Below are positions 1 through 12,800 of a DNA stretch of 64,000 nucleotides, in pieces; the first letter of the stretch is position 1; each line of letters opens with the position of its first letter. Below the pieces are notes generated by a model. The model made no database searches. It was not told where the DNA came from and saw nothing but the letters and a program-made list of their open reading frames with translations. The DNA lies in assembly GCF_963576615.1 (NCBI RefSeq), contig NC_088708.1, positions 54,299,196 through 54,363,195 on the forward strand, written 5' to 3'. This stretch comes from Watersipora subatra. Lineage: Eukaryota > Bryozoa > Gymnolaemata > Cheilostomatida > Watersiporidae. A program made the translations under genes and the position numbers.

Positions 1-119
1 AAAAAGTGCTCAGTACTCTCAGTCGGGGAAATTGACTCACAAAAAAGGTCTTTTCTTAGTAGAGAGCAGCTCCAGAATGTTAATTCCCATTATTACTTAA
101 GGTATTGAGTTGATTAATG

Positions 120-382
120 ATCTAAAATGGGAATAACATAAAAATAATGTTGCTTCCACAGCTTCCAGACTTCTTGGAATGCTTAAAAAATTTCTAAAAG
201 ATGCAGATACTAAAACTATAAAAGTGGCTCACGAGACCCTTGCTGGACCAATTCTTGAATACGGGTGTCAGGTTTGGGCTCCATACCTGACAAATAACAT
301 AAGAAAATTAGGAAAAATTCAAAATAGATCTCTTCGTTTTATTTTTTGTTTGACAAATACAAATAGTTTTACTAAGCTGTGA
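120..382 (+). mobile_element. Non-LTR retrotransposon (LINE) reverse transcriptase fragment
   Basis: The plus-strand frame from about 150 reads ASRLLGMLKKF, then GPILEYGCQVWAPYL and KIQNRSLRFIF. This is the usual C-terminal part of a LINE-type reverse transcriptase, where a 'leu-glu-tyr-x-x-x-val-trp-x-pro' block is followed by a 'gln-arg/asn-arg' block. Only about 75 residues remain; no endonuclease, catalytic YxDD or 3' tail can be seen, and a stop closes the frame at 380. It is a dead 5'-truncated or internally deleted copy. The clade (jockey, CR1 or similar) cannot be decided from this length. Confidence 0.6.
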
Positions 383-407
383 GCTGACACCAACTTTCCT
401 TTATTGT

Positions 408-607
408 CGAAAAGAAGACAAGATAAAAGGTTAAATGTTTTTGTAAAGGTGAGTGTGCTATACTTGGGTAGTGAGTAGTAGTATAGTAGTGGAGCAATAG
501 CGTTGGTCAACGCCCGTCCTTCTTGGTCGCTGGCAGATCAGAGAGCGCAAGCTTGAGCGTCTTGACTTTTCGTGTTGTCTCCTGCGTCACACTTCCAGGA
601 CTTCCAC
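408..607. repeat. 200-bp direct repeat, copy 1
   Basis: This stretch recurs almost unchanged at 1123-1325. Both copies start near CGAAAAGAAGACAAG and end near GGACTNCCACA. They differ by a handful of substitutions and a short indel. The copies lie in the same orientation with about 515 bp between them. No TG...CA ends are present, so this is not a standard LTR pair. It may be a dispersed repeat or a partial segmental duplication. Confidence 0.7.
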
Positions 608-1122
608 ACCTCCCCCTTAAGGTCTCCTCCCATCCAATGTTAGCAAAGGTGCAACCACACATAAAACAGACAATCCAAACATGGGTGAAGTATCACGGGT
701 TGAGTAATGCATGAACTTACACTGTTAGTATTAATATTAGTAGCATAATTTATTACCTATGTCACTCTCAGGGACTTACAATACAAGCGGTCTCTTCTGG
801 GACACTTAACTAATTACACTGTTGTATCAGCAATATAATTAAAATCTACTAGAGATCACTCCATTTGGCATTATTCAGTTCTACGGCTTCCCTAAGCTCC
901 CTCACTCACTTCCTCACCACATCTTGGGTTGTGTGAAGGCCATCTTTCCAAAACGCAAGTCGAAAGCAATAATAGCCTCCATTTCTCTTAAAAATGGTAC
1001 GGTGCAGGAATGGTGTGCACAATCCATTGGAATCATTAAATGCCGTGATATGTTTATTTTCCTCCACCGCCATGCCCCTTATCAAACGATAATTTTCGGT
1101 GTATTCAGCTGTTAAAATCTGA

Positions 1123-1325
1123 CGAAAAGAAGACAAGATAAAAGGTTAAATCTTTTTGTAAAGGTGAGTGTGCTATACTTGGGTAGTGAGTAGTAGTATA
1201 GCAGAGTGGAGCCATAGCGTTGGTCAACGCCCGTCTTTCTTGGTCGCTGGCAGATCAGAGAGCGCAAGCTTGAGCGTCTTGACTTATCGTGTTATCTCTT
1301 GCGTCACACTTCCGGGACTCCCACA
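1123..1325. repeat. 200-bp direct repeat, copy 2
   Basis: Second copy of the repeat at 408-607, same orientation. The flanks differ completely from those of the first copy: the first continues into CCTCCCCCTTAAGG and the second into GTGAAAGTAAGC. The shared unit is therefore sharply bounded at about 200 bp. No protein similarity was recognised inside or between the copies. Confidence 0.7.
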
Positions 1326-2305
1326 GTGAAAGTAAGCAATGTCATAGAAGACTTATTTGATATTTTAAAAAAACACCTACACAATACAAAACAAAAAAGA
1401 CTTGTTTGTGCCAGCTATGAAAACCACTGCATTATTCAACTCTTTCTGGCCAAGAACAACCAGAGACATGCGCTACAAACCATGTAGAGTTGTAGATGAG
1501 TGAAGTACTTGCAGGTGTATTTTATTTATTTTCTGCACCGTCTTACTTTTAATCTAAACTGCAAAGTATTACTAGTACAAATACTAATTAAAACTAAATT
1601 ACCACGATGGACAGAAAATCTATTCATGTATAGTTATGTAGTACGTGTTAAAACGATATTCCAAAATTTTTTTATAACCACCAACACAAGTAAAATTAAA
1701 ACATTGTGCTTAATCTTTTGCAAAGGGTTCCCACGCTGTTGCCTCATTTTGAGGATTTTAGTGGGAAAGTTTCTGATCTGATCTGAGGTAGTTTAAATAA
1801 AAAATGTTTAATATGGATTCAGATGTTTACTTCATATTTGGCTTCTATTATCCTCTTGACTGGTAACCACACTCCTTACACCTCTTTCTATTAATATTTT
1901 CTGCTCTTTTGTTTCCATCACTCAATATTTTTACTCACAATTTTCAATCTCATCATAGCTGCCTGATGAGATAAGAGATATTGCTTTCCTATCTTCTGTT
2001 TCAGTGAGTTCAGCCCCAGTAATATATTAAACATTTAAGTAGCTGTAAGATAAAGTGCCATCGGTGTATTTTCAAGGTTCAGCTTGCTAGTCTGCTGCAT
2101 CAGATCACTGTCTTTTTCTCCATTAGGCCAACATAAGGCTAAACCTGGCTCTAATCTTTATTATAAGATATATTTTTAACTCAATGGTTTATTTTTGTTG
2201 CAAAAAGAGCATTCCGACTAATTGCAATTCTATACCATATTCTAGCATATCTTATTCCAACGGATACTGTTCACAAATATTTGCATCTTCATACTCGGCT
2301 ACATA
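1326..2305. other. Intergenic, no recognised feature
   Basis: AT-rich sequence with only short open frames (1299-1487 and 1500-1781 on plus) that show no recognisable motif, no convincing start context and no splice logic. I see no gene here. Confidence 0.5.
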
Positions 2306-2371
<66 letters not shown>

Positions 2372-2424
2372 TATACTATGTATATATATACATGTACTAT
2401 ATATATATATATATACATATACTA
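2306..2424. repeat. (TA)n microsatellite
   Basis: About 115 bp of nearly pure alternating TA, broken by a few ATAC and ATGT variants toward the right end. The open frames across it (tyrosine-isoleucine repeats) are artefacts of the repeat. Confidence 0.95.
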
Positions 2425-3220
2425 CCGCTATATGTTTATTTTATGTTGATTATAGGTTTAAAGATCTTTCATGGTTTGTGTTTTTATTCTTTACATGACA
2501 GTTACAGGTATGCAACTCATTTTAGCTTCCGAGATAAAACAAATTGCATGCAACTAACAATTCTTTTGAAAAAGGTATTTTAAATGCTGTATGTCAAACC
2601 ATTTATTCAATTTGATTGCGTAACTTTTTCACTGTTCATAATTTCTGTATGACATAATTTGGAAAACATTTCTGTTCTAAATGAAATTATTGCCGATAAA
2701 TTAATAGAAAGAACCACATGACATCTCTGTTTTCAATTAACTATCGACTCATTTCGGTGTTGAGAGTTTGATTTAGTTTGGTTGAGATTAAGATTCAGTA
2801 CTCTTCTGCAATGTAATGTAAACCATATTTTTCAGGTCATTCACAAAAAGCAGCTAAATATAAGTTGTACAAAATATCTTATAACAGTACCCACATACCA
2901 TCACTAGTAGTCAAAGCAATCAATTCATATAAAACCACAAAGATACAGTCATTTGTAGCTCACCAATTCTGGTGTAAATCCATTTCATGCAGCATTGCTG
3001 AACTGATCAGTTAAGTATATACATTATATAATCCGTTAGACTGTATTTAGGAGCTAACTATTAACTTTAATTTTCATTTAGTGTATGTGAGATTAAATAA
3101 TTTTGTAAGACGTTGTAGGTACAAAGTTAGCAGTTGTTTTTCTCTGACTCAATCTCAACACTCAGCATTCAGACTATTTGGAAATAAATTATTTCTAAAT
3201 TTCTTGGTTTTATATTTTAA
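2425..3220. other. Intergenic, no recognised feature
   Basis: AT-rich sequence without open frames of interest, recognised repeats or RNA genes. Confidence 0.5.
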
Positions 3221-3279
3221 GTACACGCACACTTATTCCAGCAAATGCAGATTAGCATTTGCTGGAATAAGTGTGCGTA
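3221..3279. repeat. Perfect inverted repeat / hairpin
   Basis: Two arms of about 26 bp (beginning TACGCACACTTATTCCAGC in the right-hand reading) flank a 6-base loop AGATTA. The arms are complementary over essentially their whole length. As DNA it is a short palindrome; as RNA it would form a long hairpin. No surrounding gene or precursor structure explains it. Confidence 0.9.
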
Positions 3280-3892
3280 TTATCTGTATTATTTGTATTA
3301 TCCAGAAAGTTTTTAAATTAATGCTGAACAACTTTGAATCGTAACAGTGGTCGCTAGTAAGCTTATATTGTAATACTACTGACTTGTCTAGTTATTTAGA
3401 AGGCAGCGGTCATGCATATGTTTATGACGATGCTAGTTTTTCAAGAAATCTGCATAAAGCTTGGATTATATAGCAACACCACATATAATGGCTGATGCAA
3501 AGTGCTTGTGACAGAAACTTATTTGCTATATAAGAAATTTTCTACTGCTCAACTAATTTAAAAAAGGCATCAATGCTGAACTTCACTCGCTATATTTTCT
3601 AATCTTGGAGAAAGAAATTACGGTATAGTATTGATGAGTTCCGTGATATTTATTTTTCGTACCTTTATTGGAACGTTGTATCATTGTATCAGACTAGGCC
3701 ATGAATTAATTGGTGATGTTTGCTAAAGGTATTTGTCACTACAAATGCGCAAGTTGGTTTACTGGAGTGGCCTTGCAATATTGACTGGTGATGTGTAGGA
3801 GTTTGTACATTTTATGACAACATGTAATTTTGTGTTTGCCTGGCAGCTATCGGTTATGTCTTTCAACTAATGCATGATCCTGCATCTACATG

Positions 3893-4191
3893 TATATATA
3901 TATTTCTCAAAGTATGTCCCTGTGTTGTATGTCTGTCTGCGTTCCGGCTATAGCTATTATTAGAATAGCCTAGCTGCGCAACAATGCTGACGCAATGTCA
4001 TTGCCTACCGGCATTTAAAGCTTACTAACTAGGTTAGTGGAATTTCCCATTGGCAGTGTGCCAGGCCACTTGGCAATGGCCTGCCACTTGTTGGAGAGTT
4101 GCCTGCCAGCAAGTGGTAACCAAATCTCATGACTTCTCATTGTTTATAAGCTGATTTTTAATACCCGAGCATCGCCGGGAGGCACAGCTAG
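3893..4191 (-). mobile_element. SINE 3' part followed by a Helitron-like 3' terminus
   Basis: 3893-3965 matches the non-tRNA half of the SINE copies at 10738 and 11230 (minus strand), with the shared GTCTGTCTGCGTTCCGGCTATAG block. 3966-4191 continues into a segment also seen near 11000-11225. Its plus-strand end has a GC-rich mini-hairpin CCCGAGCATCGCCGGG and then CTAG before T (4188-4192), which resembles a Helitron 3' end (hairpin, CTRR, target T). No Helitron protein is present. The Helitron assignment is tentative; the repeated nature is clearer. Confidence 0.4.
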
Positions 4192-6541
4192 TACTTCAGT
4201 ATAATTGAGCCATTTTTTAAAACTTGCATTATTTGTCAACTTGAGCCATTGTTAAAAAGGGGTTCGTAATTCGTTACTGTAGACTAATAATTCAATTGTC
4301 TGTCAATACGTACATTCAAACAATGAAATTTATAAATCACAGGCTTGTGATTATTACGAAAAAATCATAACTGCACATTTGCTAAGTACTCACTGAACCC
4401 AAAATGTAAAATAAATCGCAGCCAAGGTAAATTTTTGCCTGAATATCTAAATAGATGCATTAGCAGTGCAGTAGAAATAGTTAATATGTCATAGCCATGC
4501 AGCATACATGTAATTGTATTGCATGCTTTTACTACTGCGCATCATGCTGTATACACGCAGGACAAATATTTTTAATGCATAAGAAGGGTATTGGCAAAGT
4601 GGCAGCATTGCCTATTGCACAATGTGCAGTGCTAGATGCAGTAGGAACTTTCACATGACATTGTACATTTACGGCACATTTTTGAGAAAATTCACAGAAT
4701 CAAATATTATGTTGACTTTGATGCAACCACAACACAAATACAAGATATGAATACTGCTCAAGCCTGAGTATAAGAGGGCAAACAAATTGATAACTGTTAG
4801 CATTTTGCATATGGTTGAAATGTAAACTTATTATGGTTTTGATACGTATTGCTAATCAGAGTGCAGTATAAAGATCCGGATGTCATTGGAATGATGATGA
4901 TACCTGGCTCTCAATTCCGTGTTGATATGGGAGTTAGAACACAAGCTCATCAGCTTGCGAAACGGCATTTAACAATTTTGTTTTATAAGAAACCTTATAA
5001 AACATTATTGTGCCATCTTGGCTATAAAGGCGCAGTACAGGAACTGATGATGCAAGGACTGGCAGGCAGGGATTGACCAGAATAGATAAATGGGGAATGC
5101 TACACTTCTACTACTTCAATAAAGTGCGCATCTATAATTGTCGTTCAAACAGATACAATGACTTATTTAATTGTTGGCAAGTTCACTAGCTATTCTCCTA
5201 AGAACCTGAGTAAGTTGCCTTGCAACCATGATAGAATAGAACATACTGCCAGACCTCTTGGCCGTTGGAGTGGTGGTTTGTTGCTGGGTTCTTTGGCTTC
5301 CAGACTTGATTAAGCAACTGTTTCTACTAGTTTTTCCTTAACTGCTCGGTGCACTTCATCACAACGTAAAAACATATTCACTACCGCCAGTCCTCACCTA
5401 AAACTAGAGGATAAGCTTGAAAATTATCTGAAACTCAATGTTGGAATCATAGACCTATTAACTATACATATAGTTGATAGGTCTATGGTTGCAATGCACC
5501 GCTAGTCGTATTATAGGTTTCAGTATAACTCTACAAGTAATCAGCATACAATGTATTAAATAAATTAAAAATAATGTTATAAACAAGTGTAACTTGAGGT
5601 TGAAAGTTGTGGCTCTCACAGTGGTAGATACATGTCTCTGGCAGAGAAATCGCTTGCATTTAAATTTTTGCGCATTTGCGTCAGCAGTGATTTTAAGGTA
5701 TTTTGAAGAAATTTCGGAAGAGGTAGTAGACTGGTCCTTTTTCCAAGGTATCGCAGTAGAACCTTATTAGATACTGGAAGCCGAATCCATGGTTAAATGC
5801 AGATCGCAAATGGAGACCGATTTCCGATTCCGATTATATGTATGCATGGAATTATCTCTCACATGAGCCCATCATACTTAAGTCTATGCACATGTATTAT
5901 AAAAATGAGTGATTAGATTAGTCGATGGTAATTACCAGAGAGAATCAAAGCGGAAGCTGTGTAAGTAATCCAGTTTCGTCGTCAACTTTCAAACACCATC
6001 GACTATGGTGAAGACTTTGAAAAATAAACTGGTCAGTTGATCTACTGTATCAACTTCATAATAATGCGCAGTTGCAGTACACATGCAGATTTTAGTTTTG
6101 AAGAATGTGCAATTGCAGTATGCGTGCATAACTGGGCTTCAGGTAATGACTCGTGGAAGCCAATGTGCGGAAGATCATAGTGGGAAATTTTCAGTAGGAG
6201 CACGGTTGCAGTGGCAACAAATACCTACTGCGCTTTAAAGTCTTAACGCACTCCAAAAAGTTTCTATGCATAGCAACTCTGATAAATCAACCAGTCAATT
6301 TTTTTTGGCTTAAACTTCAGTAGCACGGCTGTAACTCTGCTCGTGTTTTCTGTTATGCATCCAAGCACTTCCATGAAAGAAGCTAATACGGTAGGTATAT
6401 TAATCCCAGTCGTCACATCTCTAGGTTTTGCTATAATTAATTTATGAAAATCATTTGCTAGTCGGTAGTCCACGTGATAAGTGATACAAATTTATAGTAC
6501 ATGTACAACAAATCTATTTGAAGTTCCTTACAAAACCAATA
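4192..6541. other. Intergenic region upstream of the tRNA gene
   Basis: No gene was recognised. A 228-bp open frame at 4849-5076 starts at TTG and contains QFRVDMGVRTQAHQLAKRH; I cannot assign it to a family and it may be chance or a decayed element. A hairpin lies at 5448-5487. Confidence 0.4.
5448..5487. repeat. Short inverted repeat
   Basis: CATAGACCTATTAACTAT is followed by a 4-base loop and its complement with a single mismatch. It is isolated; no TIR pair or transposon was found around it. Confidence 0.8.
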
Positions 6542-6614
6542 CGACCTTGATGGGACTCGAACCCACAATCTCCGGCTCCGGAGGCCGGCGCCTTATCCAT
6601 TAGGCCACAAGGTC
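6542..6614 (-). tRNA. tRNA-Arg (anticodon CCG)
   Basis: Read on the minus strand, the 73 bases fold into a full cloverleaf. The acceptor stem GACCTTG pairs with CAAGGTC, followed by the discriminator G. The D arm is GCC...GGC with the A-box segment TGGCCTAATGGATAAGG. The anticodon stem CCGGC/GCCGG holds the loop CTCCGGA with anticodon CCG. The T arm GTGGG TTCGAGT CCCAT contains the B box. There is no intron. It decodes CGG arginine codons. Unlike the SINE heads elsewhere in the window, both internal promoter boxes and all stems are intact, so this is a real gene. It lies about 270 bp upstream of HUS1 on the opposite strand. Confidence 0.95.
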
Positions 6615-6887
6615 GAATGCCTTCGGCGACTTTATTGTTGAGTTATTATTTGCCAGTTACCATAAATTGTCTAGCTGGGTAACTTTGTTGCACTCAATAA
6701 TATTTGAAGATCTGCTCTACGCCGCTCCTCGACAGCTACAAGCACAACTATGCTCTTTGGCGATTATTGCTAAAACATTTGTAAGACTATGTCGCGCTCT
6801 GAAAAGTCTGCAGCAGAATGACAGGCATTGCAGCATAGGATTAATTAAAACAACACTTTTATTACTACTGCAATTTCCATCACTAAT

Positions 6888-9800
6888 ATGAGATTCAAGG
6901 CTACGTTTCTTGATATTAATGCGATAACGGCCCTTTCTAGTGAGTGTTCTAACGACAGATGATGCTCATCAGCTAACGTTTGAGTATGTGATGTAAAGCG
7001 ATTTAAAATATTGTTTTGATATATGATACAATTGGCGTTTTTCATTAAGAAGACAATAGTTAATGTAGAGATAAAGAAGTCCATGTTTTTTACATCACTA
7101 TTCCAGGGATAACTGTAAAGAAAGTCTTCAACGGATGATTTGTGTATTTATATCGCGCGCTTACATTTACCAACGATGGTAACGTGCATAAAATTCCTTA
7201 CAGATGTTAGCATCGTATGTATAGGTATCGTATTCAAGATTACCCTAGGCCAGCAGTGCTGGGCTAATAACTTCACTGCTGGGATTTTTGTAAGCTCATC
7301 ATCTGATTGTCAGTATTAATATATAGTACTAATATGGTGCACTACATGGCTATTACTTCTTGTCTAAATGTATCTCATTGCATGATTCATGTTGATTTCA
7401 ATACAAACCATTTAGCTGTGACAGCTATTAGTGAAGTTGTCTAACTTTGTCTTAATGTTTTACAGAGTTTGTACAAGGGGTATCTAGGCTATCAAAATCA
7501 TGTGTAATAAGACTGACAACATCAAAGTTGTATTTTATTCTTACGGAAAATCAACTCAATGGTGGAACAAACCTCTGGTGTGAACTACCTCAGGTAAGCT
7601 AGACCATTAAGGATGTGTAGCATTAATTAGCAATGTTCATTTTTATGTGATATTGTCTTTGCGATAATCTTGCATGAAAATGCTATGGTATGAATTAGAG
7701 TTTCTAGATGATGTAAACTGCTAGTTTGAGGTCACAAAAGCTTTAGTTTTTAGTATTTCGAAGCATGTCATTACTATCAGCATATCAAGCAGGTGTACAA
7801 AACATATCGAGATGTGAAACATATATTCAAATCATGCTTAAGTCGTAATGATTTTATTACAGGGTAACTTCTGTTCAAGTTATGAATTCGTTGGTCATGG
7901 GGAGCGCAATGAAACTTATATGGAGGTTGCCATGGATACATTTGCGCACTCATTGAAATCTGCTCTGCAGGCAAAAGTGCTGCGTATCAAGCTAACACAA
8001 AAGGCAACTGCCTGTTTGACCCTTGAAGTTGTACAGGTTGGTTGTTAAGCCAGTCCTGAATATTTCAGTTTAATCTGGTTGTTGAATTTGTATTTTACTC
8101 TTAATAAAAATTTATGTCGTCCTAGCGGTTATATGATTAGAACACTCATTGTAGGAAAAAGCAACTTTATGTTAACTCAGTTCATATTTTACAAGCTATC
8201 AAGTTTTTGTGAGTATTTCATATGCTAAAGTATAATTGCTATTACATCTAGACGAGCTGAAAGGCACAAATATATCTATTAAACTAGTGTGTTTGGGTTC
8301 AGCTTGGCAGCCACATGTTAAAGGTCATTGATTTTTTTGTTAGATATATTTTTAAATTCTGAAGTACTTGCATAAATTGTTATGGAAGGCGCTTAAATAT
8401 TTTTGTTGTCAACCAGGCGAATATATAGCTAATTGAGCGTTTTTGAGGTTGTATAAAGTTGAATTCATCAGAATCAGTATTTATAAAAATATGCTTTATA
8501 CTATGACCTTTTTTGACAATCATTACATTTTATATTAACTAAAAATATGCCCATATCCAAAATTACTTATTTGAAATTATTTGTGCTACAAAGTACCGTT
8601 CTTTGAAAGTAGGCTACTGTTCTTTGAAAATTTTAAAAGTAGATGACAAAATAAAAAATGTGGTTTTGTTATGGGCCAGAGGTTTTATGCAAATAAACTT
8701 CTCACATTAACAACAATAACTTGATTGTACCATTGTGTAGATAAATGTGTGTCACTTATGTACAAATGTTATCAAAATGGAAATTATATAGTGATATATT
8801 GTGAAATGAGTTGGAGTAATAAAGTTGATGCTTGTGATTTTTACACAAATATTTCTTGTTTAAAATGTACTTAAGTAGCACTTTGAATGCTATTTAACAT
8901 TATGTAGGCTTGCTAACCTTTGGTCACATGAGATATCGAAATGCTATGCACTGACATATCTGTGATGTCTAGCAACCACCTTACAAATCATCTGCAGGTT
9001 CATAGTTTATGTTAATTTATTGGTATTATCTACCAACAATTTATCTGTTACCCATTTTTATTCAAGTACCTGTATATATTAATTCATGTTAGCTTTATTA
9101 TTTATTGCTTACAGCCTTCTCTAAACAGTAATGGACGTATGATAGTACACGATATACCAATTCGCATTATTCCAAGCAGACTATGGGATGAGTATAAAGA
9201 ACCAGATATTCCAGAGTTTGAAGTTAGCCTCTATCTTCCACCTCTCAAAACTATGAAAACTGTGATTGAGAGGCTTAAAAACATCAGCAATGTTTTGGTG
9301 AGCAATGTCTTGATAGGGAGGACAACTCTAAGAATTATATATGGGAAGGAGACAAGTGAAAGTAGAATTAGAAATTTTTTTAGTACTTTTCAGGTTAGAA
9401 AGATAAAAAATGCAAGGAGCTGAGCGTAGTTGTTGTCCGTATTTATAAAGTAAAACTTGAGCAGTTTTTTAGGGTTAATGAGTTCATCAATCTACACTGG
9501 CCTATGGCAGTGCCTTTTTTGACCATTTTACAAATAGTTGAAAAAATTCTATTTTACCAGTTTTAATAGCTGTGTCATCTCTATAAGAAACTATTTTGTG
9601 AAGTCTTAGTCATTACTATTGCAAAGAAAACCACACTTGAGCAGCACTGCTCAAGCTAACAACTGTCTTTATAGCAGAAGCAAGCGAGCACTAAGGTACT
9701 GCATATAACATGGCATAACAGGTATACATATACATAACATATGCATAACATAACATACTACATAACATATGCTACTTCGGTAGCATATGTTATGAAAAAA

Positions 9801-12800
9801 AGTGGGACAACTTTCAATTTGCCATTTCACTTCACATCTGTTTTTTCTTATACCCTCAAGCATTAGTTTGTAAAATAAATAAATTTGGTATACGGGGTTC
9901 AGCAGTTCGGGTGCCGACATGTGGTCAGTAGGTCGAAGGTTCAAGTCATACAAGAACCATTGTGAGATTAGGACGAGCATCCAACCACAATTCAACCACA
10001 ATTCCTCCTGTGCTACATAAATACAATGTCTGTAGACCTCGGCCGAAAAAAGCTCACAGAGGTATCAGTCTATAAACAATCTGTGAGGTGTTTTTGATGT
10101 ATATGTATAAGCCTGCTTGTGTGTTAAACGTTGTTTATTAAATGATATGAAATTAGTCAGTATAACTGCAGAGTAAAAGAGTATTTAAAGCTGACAGTTG
10201 TAGAGCAACTGTCAAATTCAAATACCTAAACTCAAATACTCAAACTCTAAAAACTGAAGAGCAACATGCAAAAGCGTATTCCTTCTGATATTGTGATGTT
10301 GAAGAGCCAGCTGTCTTACAGTTAAAAACTTGAAGCATTCCGTAAGTTAAATGGTCTACATTGAGTGCAGGTATACTTTTGTATCAACTAGGATATACTG
10401 ATGCAAATAAAGCCAATTAATAATTAGATGATTCGATATTTGCAGTGTGTGAGCGCCAATCAGAATGGCGACCTTATTCTGAAGATCAAATCAGAAATGG
10501 CTTTGGTGAGTGTGTCCTTCAAAGACTTGCTACAGGCCAATTGGAGTAAGTATTTTCATACTTGCTACGGGATTCTAGAACTAAAAAGGGTCTGCAGAAT
10601 ACAAGACGTAGTTAGCATCATGGAGGACAAATTGAAACGAGAGGATATGAAAGAATACCTACCCTATTTTATTATTGTTCAAGTTTTGCAATTTTCTCAT
10701 TTCCTCTGATGGCACCTTGAAAATTTAAATTCCTGGCTCTTCTTATCTATCTTCTTCTATATTTCTTAAAGTATGTCTGTATGTGGATATGTTGGTATAC
10801 ATTCCGGCTATAGATCTTATAATCTTGGAATAAATATTCTGAACCGAAGAAGATTCAACCTCAGACTCAGCCATTCACCAGTCGGACGCCCTACCCACTA
10901 GACTACAGAAATTGAATTGCTAGCTTGCCAATATAAGTCATTATATGAGAGCAAATATGTAACGGCTTTGCGAACGGCTTTGCTGGTCATTGCATAATGT
11001 CATGAGAAGCTGTTCGCTCACATTATTAAACGTACTGGCTAATAGCACGCAGGCTAATAGTGAGCAACTCTCACTACTTCTCATTGTTTATAAGACAAAA
11101 CACTTCTCATGATATGTTCAGTAGTTTGAAAGTTAGAATGGCAAATGTGGTTATAAATTGAATACAAATCAATTTTCTGTACAAAACTTTTCTATTACCT
11201 GGGCAACGCAGAGTAGCACAGCTAGTATATGTATAAATCTCAGTGTCTGTCCATCTGTTAGTCAGTCCATGATTCGATCTGACCAGCTATAGCTATTAAA
11301 ATCTTTGAATGAAGAATCCGTATTGCAGAATATTTGATCTCAGAACCTCTGTTTCACTAGGAAAAAAGTTGACCAACTGAGCTACGTGAGATGTATTGGG
11401 CGATATGACTGGTTATCTAGGTTGAAATAGCATAGCGACTCTGCATTAATATCACTAGAGCTTACTCTCACGGCTCTTACTGGTAAGTTAAGCAATACAG
11501 ATACTAGCGTGCTCAAATTAGCCATTGGCGGTGTACCAGGCTAATGGCAAGTGACAGGCAACTACATTACCTGCCACTGTTTATAAGCTGTTTTTTAATA
11601 CCCGTGCAATGCCAAGTCATATACGAACTTGTTTTTCCTTTGAAAGTACAGTACTTGACCACGCATAGCAAGTACACATTTTCTATTTTAAACAATGCAA
11701 TGGAATTACCTGAACAAGTTGAGAGTGATTCTGACTGATGCTTTAACATAGCTGTTTTTATATCTTCATGATTGCTATATTATCATTATCATAATAACAT
11801 TATATTAAAGTTATTAATAGTAGTTGTAAGATATGAAAAAGCTTGTTTTCCGAGATTACAGATTATGTACAACGATAACATGATATGGAAGAAATGGGTT
11901 TTTAGGGTTAAAGATGCAATAGATGAATGCCCGGTATTACACGGATAATAAAGAAAACGGCTTATAAACAATGACAGGTAAGGTAGTTGCCATTAGCTGT
12001 GTTGACTAATAATTAGCCAATAGCAAATTAGTCAATTTTAGTAACTAAAGCTAGTAACTTAACTTGCATATATTGCTAAACCTGCGATAATTATAAAAGC
12101 TGTGAAGCCCGCTATTTTAACTGAATTAGTAAGTATGTGTACAATTATTCCATTGTATTGCAAGTCGGCTGTGTGGCTTAGCGGGTTAGCTCACCTGTCT
12201 CCAGAACTAGAGGTGCTGAATTTAAAACCAGTGCAAAATGGATTTTTTATTCCTAAAACTATATCGCTATAAGTGGACACACAAACAACAGATGTCAGAC
12301 AAACACTGAGACTTATATACATGTACATAGATATAAGTACAGGTACTTATAGTATAGTCTTCTATATACATGTACATGTATATATAAGAAAATATGAGTA
12401 GCATATGCATATATAACTGCAAAACCACTATGCTAAGCTTTTTTGAAAATAGACAAGCGTATGTAAACATCCATACATTCATGTTTATGCATTTTTTTAT
12501 AGATCGTTAACCTAAACCTTACTACATCCTCTCAGACTATTGTTAAAGGCTTGGTAACAAGATACCACACAACTACTTCATTCAAAGTCGTAGCTTGTAG
12601 TCTCAACAAGTTCACTTTGGCTTATTGTAGAAGAAATGAGCTCATCTCAATCTCAGGGCACCGCTGTACAAACCAAAAGAAATAAAACCCGATTCCATGA
12701 TGTGACTATTGACAATAAGCGTCTGCATAACTTTCTTACAGCTATTGCATTACCAGTTGACAAGATTGTCTGTAGTGAGTATTTATATACTGTATATACC

